Positions 16,464-24,987 of a stretch of DNA of 64,000 nucleotides are shown here, in pieces (position 1 is the first letter of the stretch; each line of letters begins with the position of its first letter). Both the position numbers and the translations under genes were made by a program. Source of the stretch: Alphaproteobacteria bacterium (GTDB lineage Bacteria > Pseudomonadota > Alphaproteobacteria > UBA9655); contig JAIEPE010000019.1 of assembly GCA_019749915.1 (NCBI GenBank), forward strand, positions 41,879 through 105,878, given 5' to 3'. Below the pieces are notes generated by a model. It saw only the letters and a program-made list of their open reading frames with translations, was not told the origin of the DNA and ran no database searches.

Positions 16464-17956
16464 TGCCCATTCAACTTGTCGAGCCGGGGCAAACTCCTGA
16501 TCTTCATGACGCTGTAAGAGGTGTTGTGGTCGGCATTGACCTTGGGACAACCCATTCGGTTGTGGCCTATGTTCCTGATAAAACCCCAGAAGTCATTGGC
16601 TCTCTTGTTCCGTCAACCTTGAGTCTTGAGAAAGAGGAGCTCTGTGTAGGAAGTATTTCCTCGCCTGAACGGCTTTCATCAACCAAGCGCCTTATGGGGC
16701 AAAACATTCAATTAAAATTGGGATCCCATACTTTAACCTCTGTGGAAGTGGCGAGTCACATTTTGAGCCATATCCGCGATCGAGTCGAAAAGAACCTCGG
16801 TGTACCTTTAGAGGCGGCCGTGATTACGGTGCCCGCTTATTTTGATGAAGCGGCGCGCGTGGCGACAAAGCAAGCAGCCGCCCTTGCGAGGATTAAGGTC
16901 TTACGTCTTATTAATGAGCCCACGGCCGCAGCTCTGGCTTACGGTCTTGAAACAGGAGCTGAAGGCCTTTATGCAATCTATGATTTTGGTGGGGGGACCT
17001 TTGACTTGTCTCTGCTCAAGCTTCAAAAGGGCGTTTTTCAGGTGCTTGCAACGGGTGGAGATCTTGCCCTTGGTGGGGATGATATTGACGGGGCCTTAGC
17101 TAAATATCTAGAAACTATAAAACGAGATGACGCCCCGCGGCTTGACCGTGGGGTCCAGGGATACGCAAAGATGGATCCCGCGATCAAGTCGCGGGACGTC
17201 ACCATAATTAAGGAAAAGCTATCTCATCTAGACACCTACGAAGGTATCACCCGCAAGGATCTGGAAGCCATCGCTCGCCCTTTTGTAGATAAAACTCTTG
17301 ATATTACAGCGCGTGTTTTTAAGGACGCCTCCCTCAATCCCAAGGACATCCAAGGGGTTGTCTTAGTGGGCGGGATGACGCGTATGCCTTTGGTAAGGCA
17401 AGAAGCTGAAGCCTTTTTTGGCAAGGCGCCTCTTTGTGACATTGATCCTGATCGTGCGGTGGCCCTAGGCGCGGCGCTTTCCGCCCATGGCCTTGTCAAC
17501 GGATCGGATACTCTTCTGTTAGACGTGACGCCTCTGTCTTTAGGGCTTGAGATCAGGGGAGGGCTTGTGGAAAAGATTATTCCCCGTAATACGCCCCTTC
17601 CAGCGCTAGCATCCCAAGAATTTACCACCCAGCAAGACGGGCAAGGAGGCATGGTGATTCATGTGGTCCAGGGCGAGCGGGAATTTGTGCAAGATTGCCG
17701 GTCCCTTGCGCGTTTTGAGCTCAAAGGTCTGCCGCCCCTTCCTGCCGGTATGGCCCGGGTGCGTGTGGATTTCGCTGTGGATGTGGAAGGGCTTTTAACG
17801 GTGAGCGCCATTGAAAAAACAACGGGTCTTTCTCAACATGTTGAGGTGCGTCCTTCCTCGGGTCTAGATGACAAGACCCTTGCAGACATTCTGCTTGAAA
17901 GTCAAAAATATGGTCGTGAAGATATGGAAAAGCGGTTGCGGGCGGAGAAGCAATAA
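16463..17956 (+). CDS. hscA: Fe-S chaperone HscA, lid-less, with repeat-encoded insert
   Basis: HscA is an Hsp70 that helps release clusters from IscU. The 497-residue protein has the ATPase motifs ([49 protein letters not shown]), the linker [14 protein letters not shown], and a beta substrate-binding domain (DGQGGMVIHVVQGERE). Two things are odd. It ends at about the point where the helical lid of E. coli HscA (616 residues) begins, and a tRNA lies 16 bases beyond, so about 100 C-terminal residues are missing. Also, residues 222-247 are encoded by a palindromic repeat of the dispersed family. The ATPase core otherwise looks intact, so the gene is probably functional. Confidence 0.92.
   Translation: MPIQLVEPGQTPDLHDAVRGVVVGIDLGTTHSVVAYVPDKTPEVIGSLVPSTLSLEKEELCVGSISSPERLSSTKRLMGQNIQLKLGSHTLTSVEVASHILSHIRDRVEKNLGVPLEAAVITVPAYFDEAARVATKQAAALARIKVLRLINEPTAAALAYGLETGAEGLYAIYDFGGGTFDLSLLKLQKGVFQVLATGGDLALGGDDIDGALAKYLETIKRDDAPRLDRGVQGYAKMDPAIKSRDVTIIKEKLSHLDTYEGITRKDLEAIARPFVDKTLDITARVFKDASLNPKDIQGVVLVGGMTRMPLVRQEAEAFFGKAPLCDIDPDRAVALGAALSAHGLVNGSDTLLLDVTPLSLGLEIRGGLVEKIIPRNTPLPALASQEFTTQQDGQGGMVIHVVQGEREFVQDCRSLARFELKGLPPLPAGMARVRVDFAVDVEGLLTVSAIEKTTGLSQHVEVRPSSGLDDKTLADILLESQKYGREDMEKRLRAEKQ
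17128..17201. repeat. Paired-hairpin repeat, copy C, inside hscA
   Basis: TGACGCCCCGCGG...GTGGGGTCCAGG and GATGGATCCCGCG...CGCGGGACGTCA lie within the hscA coding frame without breaking it. The two halves are ordered opposite to the intergenic pairs: the GACG ends face outward here and inward elsewhere. Confidence 0.9.
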
Positions 17957-17972
17957 TCAGAAGTCAATAAAT

Positions 17973-18046
17973 TGGCTGGGAGACCTGGATTCGAACCAGG
18001 GTTGCCCGGTCCAGAGCCGGGAGTTCTACCGCTAAACTATCCCCCA
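17973..18046 (-). tRNA. tRNA-Gln (anticodon CTG)
   Basis: The reverse strand folds as a full cloverleaf. It has acceptor TGGGGGA/TCTCCCA, anticodon stem CCCGG/CCGGG with loop CTCTGGA (anticodon CTG), T-arm CCTGG-TTCGAAT-CCAGG, discriminator G and an encoded CCA. It is 74 bases long and lies opposite to the isc genes. Confidence 0.95.
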
Positions 18047-18293
18047 AGGGCTTTGCATTGGATTATCATACTTCTCTCTTTTTGCAAAGAGGGATGCGGA
18101 AAAGAGTATGAAAAGCTAGTAGAAATCGTCTGAGTGCCGTTATGAACAGCATGCTAAGAAATAAGTTGGACTTTTAATTGAAGTAGTCTATATAAAAATT
18201 GGTTTTGTGGAACAACGGCCGAAACCTATTTTGAAGGCGTTGGGTTGATATTGGCCTGCAAAAGGCCGCCTAATTGATGAAGTGGAGATGAGC

Positions 18294-18626
18294 ATGCCAA
18301 AGATGACATTTATTAAAGCTGATGGGGAACGTGTTGAAGTTGAAGCCCCAAATGGCTTGTCAGTGCTTGAAATTGCTCATGAGAATGGGGATAAACTTTT
18401 CCTTGAAGGGGCATGTGAAGGGTCTCTAGCCTGTTCGACATGTCATGTCATTGTTGAGCCTGAATGGTATGAACTTTTGGTCGATGCTACAGAAGATGAA
18501 GAAGATATGCTAGATTTGGCCTTTGGTCTTACTCAAACGTCCCGTCTGGGTTGTCAAATCATCATGCGTCCTGAGCTCGATGGACTTGTGGTGCGTCTTC
18601 CTGCCGCAACCCGGAATATGATGTAG
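18294..18626 (+). CDS. fdx: [2Fe-2S] ferredoxin, adrenodoxin type
   Basis: This ferredoxin supplies electrons for Fe-S assembly. I take ATG 18294 ([12 protein letters not shown]) as start because GGAG lies six bases upstream. A GTG at 18282 is in frame. The 110-residue protein has cluster ligands Cys41, Cys47, Cys50 and Cys87, with the acidic [17 protein letters not shown] stretch and the LGCQI motif typical of isc-linked ferredoxins. It normally sits directly after hscA. Here the tRNA and about 250 bases intervene, so it probably has its own promoter. Confidence 0.95.
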   Translation: MPKMTFIKADGERVEVEAPNGLSVLEIAHENGDKLFLEGACEGSLACSTCHVIVEPEWYELLVDATEDEEDMLDLAFGLTQTSRLGCQIIMRPELDGLVVRLPAATRNMM

Positions 18627-18741
18627 AAACATAATGTGTTTCATGATTTATTATAAATAGATGTGCTAAGTTTTTCGAAAAATAATTATTATTTGAGGTA
18701 ATTGCGAAATTCATCTATTCAGGGTGCTAGATGTAAATCAG

Positions 18742-18846
18742 AGATCCTGAGCTCGCCCTAAGGGTTCCTCAGGATGACACATTTTTTTTAAATACAGAGA
18801 GTTGTCATCCTGAGACCCCGAGTAAAACGAGGGTGACTCAGGATCT
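18742..18846. repeat. Dispersed repeat with two inverted hairpins (AGATCCTGAG type)
   Basis: AGATCCTGAG...CTCAGGATGACA and TGTCATCCTGAG...CTCAGGATCT form two inverted hairpin units around a 25-base AT-rich spacer. The architecture parallels the CCCGCG family but the sequence differs. This fills most of the 291-base gap between fdx and ubiA. I see no gene in the rest of the gap. Confidence 0.75.
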
Positions 18847-18917
18847 TTTCAGTGTCGAAATATACAATTAGCTCATTTGTCTTAGCTCTTTAGAATCAAC
18901 ATAGGGGACACCAGATT

Positions 18918-19769
18918 GTGACGTTAGACACTTTTTTAAGACTCACCCGACTTTCTCGTCCTATTGGAATATGGCTTTTACTTTTTCCTTGTTGGTGGGG
19001 GATTGCCTTGGCAAGTCCTAAATGGCCGTCTCTTGTTCTTCTTCTCCTTTTTACATGTGGAGCCATCCTGATGCGTAGTGCAGGGTGTGTTTATAATGAT
19101 ATAATTGACAGGGATTTTGATGCCAAGGTCAAACGTACAGCTACTCGACCTCTTGCAACAGGAGAAGTTTCCTCAAAGAAAGCCCTATTCATTCTTTTTT
19201 TTCTTCTTGCCCTGAGTGCCCTTATTCTTTTTAGTCTTCCTCTTCCTGTTGTTATGGTAGGTTTTTTTTCCCTTGCTCTTGTCTTACTTTATCCCTGGAT
19301 GAAGAGGATTACTTATTGGCCCCAACTTTTTTTGGGTTTAGCCTTTAATATTGGGATTCTCATGGGATGGTTAAGCTTATATCCCACTCTTTCGCTCACG
19401 CCTCTTCTTTTTTATGGGGGAGGAATTTTTTGGACCATTGGATATGATACAATTTATGCTTTTCAAGATTTGGAAGACGATATCCTCATTGGAGTAAAGT
19501 CTTCTGCCATTGCTATTTCCTCAACTCCTAAGTTTTTTCTTAGCTTATTTTATGGTGTAGCCATTATCCTATGGGGAATGGGAGGAAATGAAGCCCATCT
19601 AGGAGGAGTATATTGGCTTTTTCTAAGTTTTATAATTCTTCATTTTGCAGGGCAAATTTTTACTTTAAGGAAAGACAACGCAACTAATTGTCTTGAGATA
19701 TTTAAATCAAATACACAGGTTGGACTTCTTTTGTTTCTTGGTATTTTTCTCTCTCATTTCTTTTGTTAA
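18918..19769 (+). CDS. ubiA: 4-hydroxybenzoate polyprenyltransferase UbiA
   Basis: UbiA attaches the polyprenyl chain to 4-hydroxybenzoate in ubiquinone synthesis, in the inner membrane. The 283-residue protein starts at GTG with AGGGGA upstream. It has the first prenyl-diphosphate/Mg site NDIIDRDFDAKVKRTATRPL around residues 60-79, a second acidic site YDTIYAFQDLEDD, and about eight hydrophobic segments. Length is normal. It stands alone on the plus strand. Confidence 0.93.
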   Translation: MTLDTFLRLTRLSRPIGIWLLLFPCWWGIALASPKWPSLVLLLLFTCGAILMRSAGCVYNDIIDRDFDAKVKRTATRPLATGEVSSKKALFILFFLLALSALILFSLPLPVVMVGFFSLALVLLYPWMKRITYWPQLFLGLAFNIGILMGWLSLYPTLSLTPLLFYGGGIFWTIGYDTIYAFQDLEDDILIGVKSSAIAISSTPKFFLSLFYGVAIILWGMGGNEAHLGGVYWLFLSFIILHFAGQIFTLRKDNATNCLEIFKSNTQVGLLLFLGIFLSHFFC

Positions 19770-19874
19770 AGTAGGGTAAGACAAAAAAAATTTTATTCAG
19801 AAATTAACCTATTCTTAACAATAAAATTATATCCTGAAAAAAAATCTAAAACCCTATGTTAAGGAGAAATTCTA

Positions 19875-20315
19875 ATGAGCAAAAATACAAATATCCCTCC
19901 CTTTATGGAAGAAAGTCTTAATGCTTTTAAAAAACATAAGTTTCCAGGCGTTGACATGGAGACTCTCCTCAAAAGTTATCAAAAAAATGTCGAGTTTATG
20001 AATGCCACTCAACAAGTCATGGCAGAAAGTACTCAATCTCTTTTGGGACTTCATAAACAATTCCTTATGGAAGCTTATGAGAAGTGGAATGAACAGGTAA
20101 CAAATGCTCTCTCCTCGAGTAGTCCAGCGGATAAAATAACTGAGCAAACAGAAGCTTCAAAAGCAGCGCTGGAGCGAATGGTTGAACATGCCCAAGATCT
20201 GCAGTCCACCGTTGAGGAATCTAATAAAAAACTAATGGATTCTTTTCAAAAGAGATTTAAAGATAGCGTGGATGAATCTATAAACTTAGCCGAGAAAACT
20301 AAGAAGAAGGCTTAA
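19875..20315 (+). CDS. Phasin family protein (PHB granule coat), copy 1
   Basis: Phasins coat polyhydroxyalkanoate granules. The 146-residue, mostly helical protein begins MSKNTNIPPF, followed by FPGVDMETLLKSYQKNVE, and shows the phasin pattern AxQxxMAESTQSLLxLHKQFLMEAYEKWN. AAGGAGAAATTCTA precedes the ATG. It is a clear paralogue of the phasin at 36438 (same first ten residues and same length), which supports the assignment because that copy sits next to phaB. Confidence 0.88.
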   Translation: MSKNTNIPPFMEESLNAFKKHKFPGVDMETLLKSYQKNVEFMNATQQVMAESTQSLLGLHKQFLMEAYEKWNEQVTNALSSSSPADKITEQTEASKAALERMVEHAQDLQSTVEESNKKLMDSFQKRFKDSVDESINLAEKTKKKA

Positions 20316-20333
20316 AAGAAAATAGATCCTAAT

Positions 20334-20360
20334 TGACACCCCGCGACTTGGTCGCGGGGG
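20334..20360. repeat. Single hairpin of the CCCGCG family, copy D
   Basis: TTGACACCCCGCGACTTGG and TCGCGGGGG form one unit between the convergent phasin and subtilase genes. It has no T-run, so any terminator role is doubtful. Confidence 0.75.
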
Positions 20361-20387
20361 TGAGTAATATTAACGATGACCTCTTTT

Positions 20388-22688
20388 TTAATATTCATCT
20401 AGTTTTTCCAATGCTTTTGCCAGGCTAACTTTTCCACGACCTCTTGAGGCTGGTGGAATCTCTGGCGCAATATCAGTGTTTTCAAGAAGGCACCGCGAAA
20501 CACGTGCAGCCGTATTGCCATCTGGGGTTTTAACTTGACTCCACAGGTCTGCCAGCATACCGCTGACCATGGCTGTTGCTGCTGATGCTCCTCCCCAAGT
20601 GGGCTCTTCATCAAAAAAGTTTTTAAGATTGTCAGCATCCGCATAAACGAACTGTTTTTGGGCAGGTCCATTGCCGGGTTTAGCGGATCTTTCATGAAGA
20701 TCGAGTGAATCTGCTTTTGAAGATCCAACCAAAATTAGATTTGAAAGGAGAGGGGAAGTTTCATCCTCTTCTAAAAACAAACTGCTAATTCGGCTTGGTA
20801 AATAGGAAACTTCATACTCAAAAAAATCATCCGCAAGACTACTGCGATAAATAGCGCTACTGAGACCACTGGAATGGTCTGGATGCCCAGGCATCTCTGG
20901 AATGGTAGCTCCATTGTTCGTAACCGCTAAGACAATAATTTTATTGTTTCGAAGACACTTGAGCATGCTATCCTTAACGTCAGGGCTTACAAGATGGAAA
21001 GCACTTGGATCTTTTGGTAATCCGAAACTACAACTTATGATATGGATAGCAGGATCTTCTGCTAAACGATCAAAAGCGGCCTTTAAACTTTCGGAAGAGT
21101 TTGTATCGACGATAACGGGTTGGATGTGCGCGCCTGGAGAAGCTGTTGCGACAAGATCAGTTATTTCACTTCCATGATAGGGGAACGAATGATTTTTTAC
21201 CTCCGATAGCCACTCACTGTCATAAACATAGGGAGGACTTATTCTATCTCCGTGTAAGAGATTCCAAGAAAAAGATTTATCATCTCCACCATACTGCTTT
21301 AAGAGGTGCAATTGGTGGGGACCAAATGATGGCCACAGGCTTGTTGGAAGAACTTTAAAAAAACCACCGTCACATACAGCGACCCCAATATTCTGCCCAA
21401 GCTTAGCTTCCTTAAGATGAGGTGGAATATCTATTTTTGGATGAACCGAAAGACCATCATAATGAGTTTGAGCAGCAGTTCTGATAGCCTCTATATTTCC
21501 ATCAATTAATGAGTGTCCTTCTCCCTGAAGTTCTGGATCATACTCATGTTTTGCAAGGTGAGCTAACTGATGTCGTAATTCAAAAGGAATTTCTGGATCA
21601 TGAAGAGAAGCTATAAGAAGTGGTTTAGCTTGACTTTCTGAAAGTTCAAGTAAACGCTCCATGGCGCTAAATTTCTCACTGTTTGTGAGTTGATCATCTT
21701 TACAGGAAGCTACGCGTTTATAAAAAGTAATCAAACTCTCTGGAATTTCAAAAGAGGCGTATCGATTTCCGCTTGAAACGTCATACTTATATCGATTTGC
21801 GTACTCTAGCCTTTCTTTAAGGTTTAAGTTCAATGTTTCTTCATTAAGAATATAAGGGACATTCTTAGCTAGATACAAAGCATAAAGTTCTGCGATCAAA
21901 TCTTGAGGGCTCTCCACCACGTAAAAGCTTTGCGGAAGAAAAGGAGCTTGATAGCGTCTCTTAAGATTCAAGTATTCATTGAATGCTCGAACAGAAGTTG
22001 AAAGCGAAGATTCTGGGTTTGAAGAAAAAATTAATTTTTTTACAACTGATAAGTGTTCTTCTAGATTAAGTTCCTGATTCAAAAGCTCTTCATAAATAGC
22101 AGCTTTAATATCAGCATCTAACATTCCAGCATTTGAATGAGATGAAGGACTGGATAAATGTGAAAGTAGAGCTTTAGGATTGAGTAGAGTGATTTCTTGA
22201 AAGAGCCTTCTTGAATCTGGAAAAGTAGCGCCTCGAAAGAAATAAGAAGTGAGGGCTTCAAATTTTTCTTCATAAGGTATTGTTTGATCTTCTCTAACAA
22301 GCTCAATGATTCTGCTTATTTTCTCTTCAGCGTCAGCAGATGAATATACAAGAGTTCCCAGACGCTCATTAAATGTCGGCTCACTAGGCGTTGAAGATGA
22401 AGCATAAGAGCTCGATGATGGCTGCTCTAGCTGAGTCACTTGTTGCATAAGCTGGACTGCCTCGTCTCGTGAAAAACAGGATGGAGTCATAAGACGCATA
22501 AAAAGTGCGGTGCTTTTTTCTGCATAAGGTTCTGGGCCTTCTTTTACAAGCTTAATGATTCCACTTATTTTCTCTTCATTGTTAGCAGGTGATTGTAAAA
22601 GAGAATCTAAATCTTCCTTAAATCCTGCAAAAACAGCAGAGCTAGAAAGCAAAAGCATTAAAAGAGTCGGCATAGAGAATTTTAACAT
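20388..22688 (-). CDS. Secreted subtilisin-like serine protease (S8 family)
   Basis: The 766-residue protein has a signal peptide (cut near residue 21, AVFAG). It has a duplicated N-terminal helical unit (about 23-87 and 106-169, both with EEKIS and IIxLVxE), a long helical middle, and a C-terminal S8 domain. The triad is readable: Asp440 in VAVCDGG, His505 in YHGSEITDLV and Ser702 in GGASAATAMVSG. Asn591/592 in VTNNGA supplies the oxyanion hole. It is probably exported and cleaves host or envelope proteins, by inference. The N-terminal half may act as a propeptide or targeting region. No partner gene is adjacent. Confidence 0.85.
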   Translation of the reverse strand: MLKFSMPTLLMLLLSSSAVFAGFKEDLDSLLQSPANNEEKISGIIKLVKEGPEPYAEKSTALFMRLMTPSCFSRDEAVQLMQQVTQLEQPSSSSYASSSTPSEPTFNERLGTLVYSSADAEEKISRIIELVREDQTIPYEEKFEALTSYFFRGATFPDSRRLFQEITLLNPKALLSHLSSPSSHSNAGMLDADIKAAIYEELLNQELNLEEHLSVVKKLIFSSNPESSLSTSVRAFNEYLNLKRRYQAPFLPQSFYVVESPQDLIAELYALYLAKNVPYILNEETLNLNLKERLEYANRYKYDVSSGNRYASFEIPESLITFYKRVASCKDDQLTNSEKFSAMERLLELSESQAKPLLIASLHDPEIPFELRHQLAHLAKHEYDPELQGEGHSLIDGNIEAIRTAAQTHYDGLSVHPKIDIPPHLKEAKLGQNIGVAVCDGGFFKVLPTSLWPSFGPHQLHLLKQYGGDDKSFSWNLLHGDRISPPYVYDSEWLSEVKNHSFPYHGSEITDLVATASPGAHIQPVIVDTNSSESLKAAFDRLAEDPAIHIISCSFGLPKDPSAFHLVSPDVKDSMLKCLRNNKIIVLAVTNNGATIPEMPGHPDHSSGLSSAIYRSSLADDFFEYEVSYLPSRISSLFLEEDETSPLLSNLILVGSSKADSLDLHERSAKPGNGPAQKQFVYADADNLKNFFDEEPTWGGASAATAMVSGMLADLWSQVKTPDGNTAARVSRCLLENTDIAPEIPPASRGRGKVSLAKALEKLDEY

Positions 22689-22809
22689 GTAATCGTACTC
22701 CTAAATTGTTTCTCATTACATAGATATTTTTTCGTCTTATTGCAAGTAAAAATATGTGCTGAAATTATGAATTTCTATAAATCTATTCCAGGACTTGAAA
22801 AAGCTTAAT

Positions 22810-22998
22810 TTACCTTCCTAAACCCGGCATTTTAACGCCTTCCTGTTCTTTATGCTCTTTTTGGTAGTTATCAGCTCTATCATCAAAATGATGATGTCCC
22901 CTGACTTTTTCTAATTTAACTGGAGAACTTTGTGCGAGCACTGTCGAGATATTTCCCATCATCAAGATCAAGGATAATATGAATAATGTTAGTTTCAT
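22810..22998 (-). CDS. Small secreted His-rich peptide
   Basis: The 62-residue product has a clear signal peptide (MKLTLFILSLILMMG, ending near VLA) and a polar remainder with HHHFDDRADNYQKEHKE. GGAGAAAAACG precedes the start. It lies 25 bases downstream of the PHA synthase gene on the same strand and may be cotranscribed. Unrecognised. The His and Asp cluster could bind metal, but this is speculation. Confidence 0.55.
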   Translation of the reverse strand: MKLTLFILSLILMMGNISTVLAQSSPVKLEKVRGHHHFDDRADNYQKEHKEQEGVKMPGLGR

Positions 22999-23023
22999 CG
23001 TTTTTCTCCATTTGAAAAGGTTT

Positions 23024-24838
23024 CTATTTTTCTAGAACATAAATTCCAGGAGCCTCTCTTAAAATAGGGTATCCCTTTGCTGGATTACCCATAGGAGGAG
23101 GCGCGGATTTTTCTGTCGATTGTTCGGAGAGCCATTGCTCCCAAGCGGGCCACCATGATCCTTTATGAGAAGGCGTTTTCCTAAACCATTCATCGGGATC
23201 AATATATTTATCTGGCTTTTTATGCGTTGAGACTTGGTAACTTCGGTGATGATGTCCCGGCTCACTGACGATGCCTGCGTTATGTCCACCACTTGTAAGT
23301 AAGAAAGTTATGGTGCTATCGATAAAGAGGTGAATCTTATAAACTGACCGCCAAGGAGAAATATGATCTTTTTGTGTTCCAACTGTAAAAATGGGTAATT
23401 TAATATTATCAAGAGCAACGACTTGATCCCCAATCTTAAATTTACCGTCTGTCAGTAAGTTATGAAGAAAGAGCTTGCGAAGGTATTCAGAATGCATCTT
23501 ATAAGGCATGCGCGTTGCATCATCATCCCAGGCCATAAGATCGGTATACAGAAGTCTTTTTCCCATGAAATATCTTTCTATTCCCTTTGACCAAACAAGG
23601 TCATAAGAGCGCAACATATCAAAGGTTCCTGCCATACGAGATGAGTCGAGGTAACCTTTCTCCCACATGACATCTTCGATAAATGTGATCTGGCTTTCAT
23701 CAATAAACAGAAGAAGTTCTCCAGCATCTTCGTAGTCAAGTTGTGAAGCAAAGAGAGTCATGGTTTTAAGTCGATCATCTTTTTTTTGTGCCAAGAGGGC
23801 GGCTGCCATAGAAAGTAAAGTTCCTCCTAGGCAGTAACCGACGGAGTGGATTTTCTTCTTTTTTGTAATGGCCGATATAGCTTCTAATGCGTCCATAACT
23901 CCTAAGTTAACGTAGTCTTCAAACCCAAGGTCCCGGTCATTGCTATCTGGATTTTTCCATGAAATCATAAAGACCGTATGGTTGTGTTCGAGAAGGTATT
24001 TTACGAGTGAATTATGAGAAGAGAGGTCCAGGATATAATACTTCATGATCCAGGCCGGTACAATCAGAATGGGCTCAGCATAGACATCTTCTGTTAAGGG
24101 AGAATATTGAATAAGTTCAATGAGGCGATTTTGATAAATGACTTTTCCTTTTGTAACCGCTAGATTTTTCCCGACTTTGAACTTTTCACTTCCTGCGGGA
24201 GGTTCCTTTTTGAGATGACGGACCATATCTTCTTCAAAGTTTTTTGCCCCTTTGATTAAGTTGACTCCTTTAAGTTTAACAGTTCTTTCGATGACTTGTG
24301 GATTTGTGAAGGGAAAATTAAGAGGGCTCCACATATCAAGGTATTGGCGCGTGAGAAAGGGAAGAACATCAGAATTATGTTGAGAGACACCTCTGACAGT
24401 GCTTGTGGCTTCATTCCACCAATCCTCGGCTAATAAAAAAGCTTGTTGGTAGATATTATAAGGCCAAGTTTGCCAACTTTTATCTTCAAATCTCCTATCA
24501 TAAGGCTGAGAGGGAATACAACATTCTGCAGGTATTCCAAGTGTTGCCCAGAAGATATAATCGGATAAACTTGAGCTTCTTCGTAGCGCTCCCTCTAGAA
24601 GAGAAATTTGTTTGCCAGGAGACATTGCAAGGTGGGTAAACCAATCAAAATAGGCTCCTGAAACAGAAGCAGGGGAGAGGGCAAAAAATTTTCCGAGCCT
24701 CGCATGAAACTCTCTATCAAAGCTTGTTGTAAAAAGGTGATTTGGATGGTGAGAAACCTTCCTTGAAAAAGGAATATTGTCTTCTCTATTTTCTTCATTT
24801 GAGAATTCTTGATTAACTTTAGATGTCACGAGTTGCAT
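23024..24838 (-). CDS. phaC: Polyhydroxyalkanoate synthase, class I type, copy 1
   Basis: This enzyme polymerises 3-hydroxyacyl-CoA into PHA on the granule surface. The 604-residue protein has the PhaC N-terminal domain (WQTWPYNIYQQAFLLAEDWW; SPLNFPFTNPQVIERT) and an alpha/beta-hydrolase core. The lipase-like box is GYCLGG with nucleophile Cys336, and Asp491 (QKDHISPW) and His519 (GGHNAG) complete the triad. Length matches class I, and I saw no phaE partner. It is divergent from a second synthase at 24988, with 149 bases between. Confidence 0.94.
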   Translation of the reverse strand: MQLVTSKVNQEFSNEENREDNIPFSRKVSHHPNHLFTTSFDREFHARLGKFFALSPASVSGAYFDWFTHLAMSPGKQISLLEGALRRSSSLSDYIFWATLGIPAECCIPSQPYDRRFEDKSWQTWPYNIYQQAFLLAEDWWNEATSTVRGVSQHNSDVLPFLTRQYLDMWSPLNFPFTNPQVIERTVKLKGVNLIKGAKNFEEDMVRHLKKEPPAGSEKFKVGKNLAVTKGKVIYQNRLIELIQYSPLTEDVYAEPILIVPAWIMKYYILDLSSHNSLVKYLLEHNHTVFMISWKNPDSNDRDLGFEDYVNLGVMDALEAISAITKKKKIHSVGYCLGGTLLSMAAALLAQKKDDRLKTMTLFASQLDYEDAGELLLFIDESQITFIEDVMWEKGYLDSSRMAGTFDMLRSYDLVWSKGIERYFMGKRLLYTDLMAWDDDATRMPYKMHSEYLRKLFLHNLLTDGKFKIGDQVVALDNIKLPIFTVGTQKDHISPWRSVYKIHLFIDSTITFLLTSGGHNAGIVSEPGHHHRSYQVSTHKKPDKYIDPDEWFRKTPSHKGSWWPAWEQWLSEQSTEKSAPPPMGNPAKGYPILREAPGIYVLEK

Positions 24839-24987
24839 GTCTCCCTACTTAACGTCTTAAGCTTAGCTGAAAAAGTCTTAAATTTTTGATAACCGGAACC
24901 CTTATAAAAATTTTATTTCTTAACGAATTGGTAAGAAACTCACCGTACCATGGCAACAAATAGTATAAGCTTTGAGAAGAAAAAAAG

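Noticed and set aside
18061..18280. Small RNA or riboswitch upstream of fdx
   Set aside because: A GGCCTGCAAAAGGCC hairpin and AT-rich stretches are present, but no known riboswitch core or T-run could be recognised.
20334..20360. Rho-independent terminator after the first phasin
   Set aside because: The stem is strong but belongs to the dispersed repeat family and lacks a T-run on either side.
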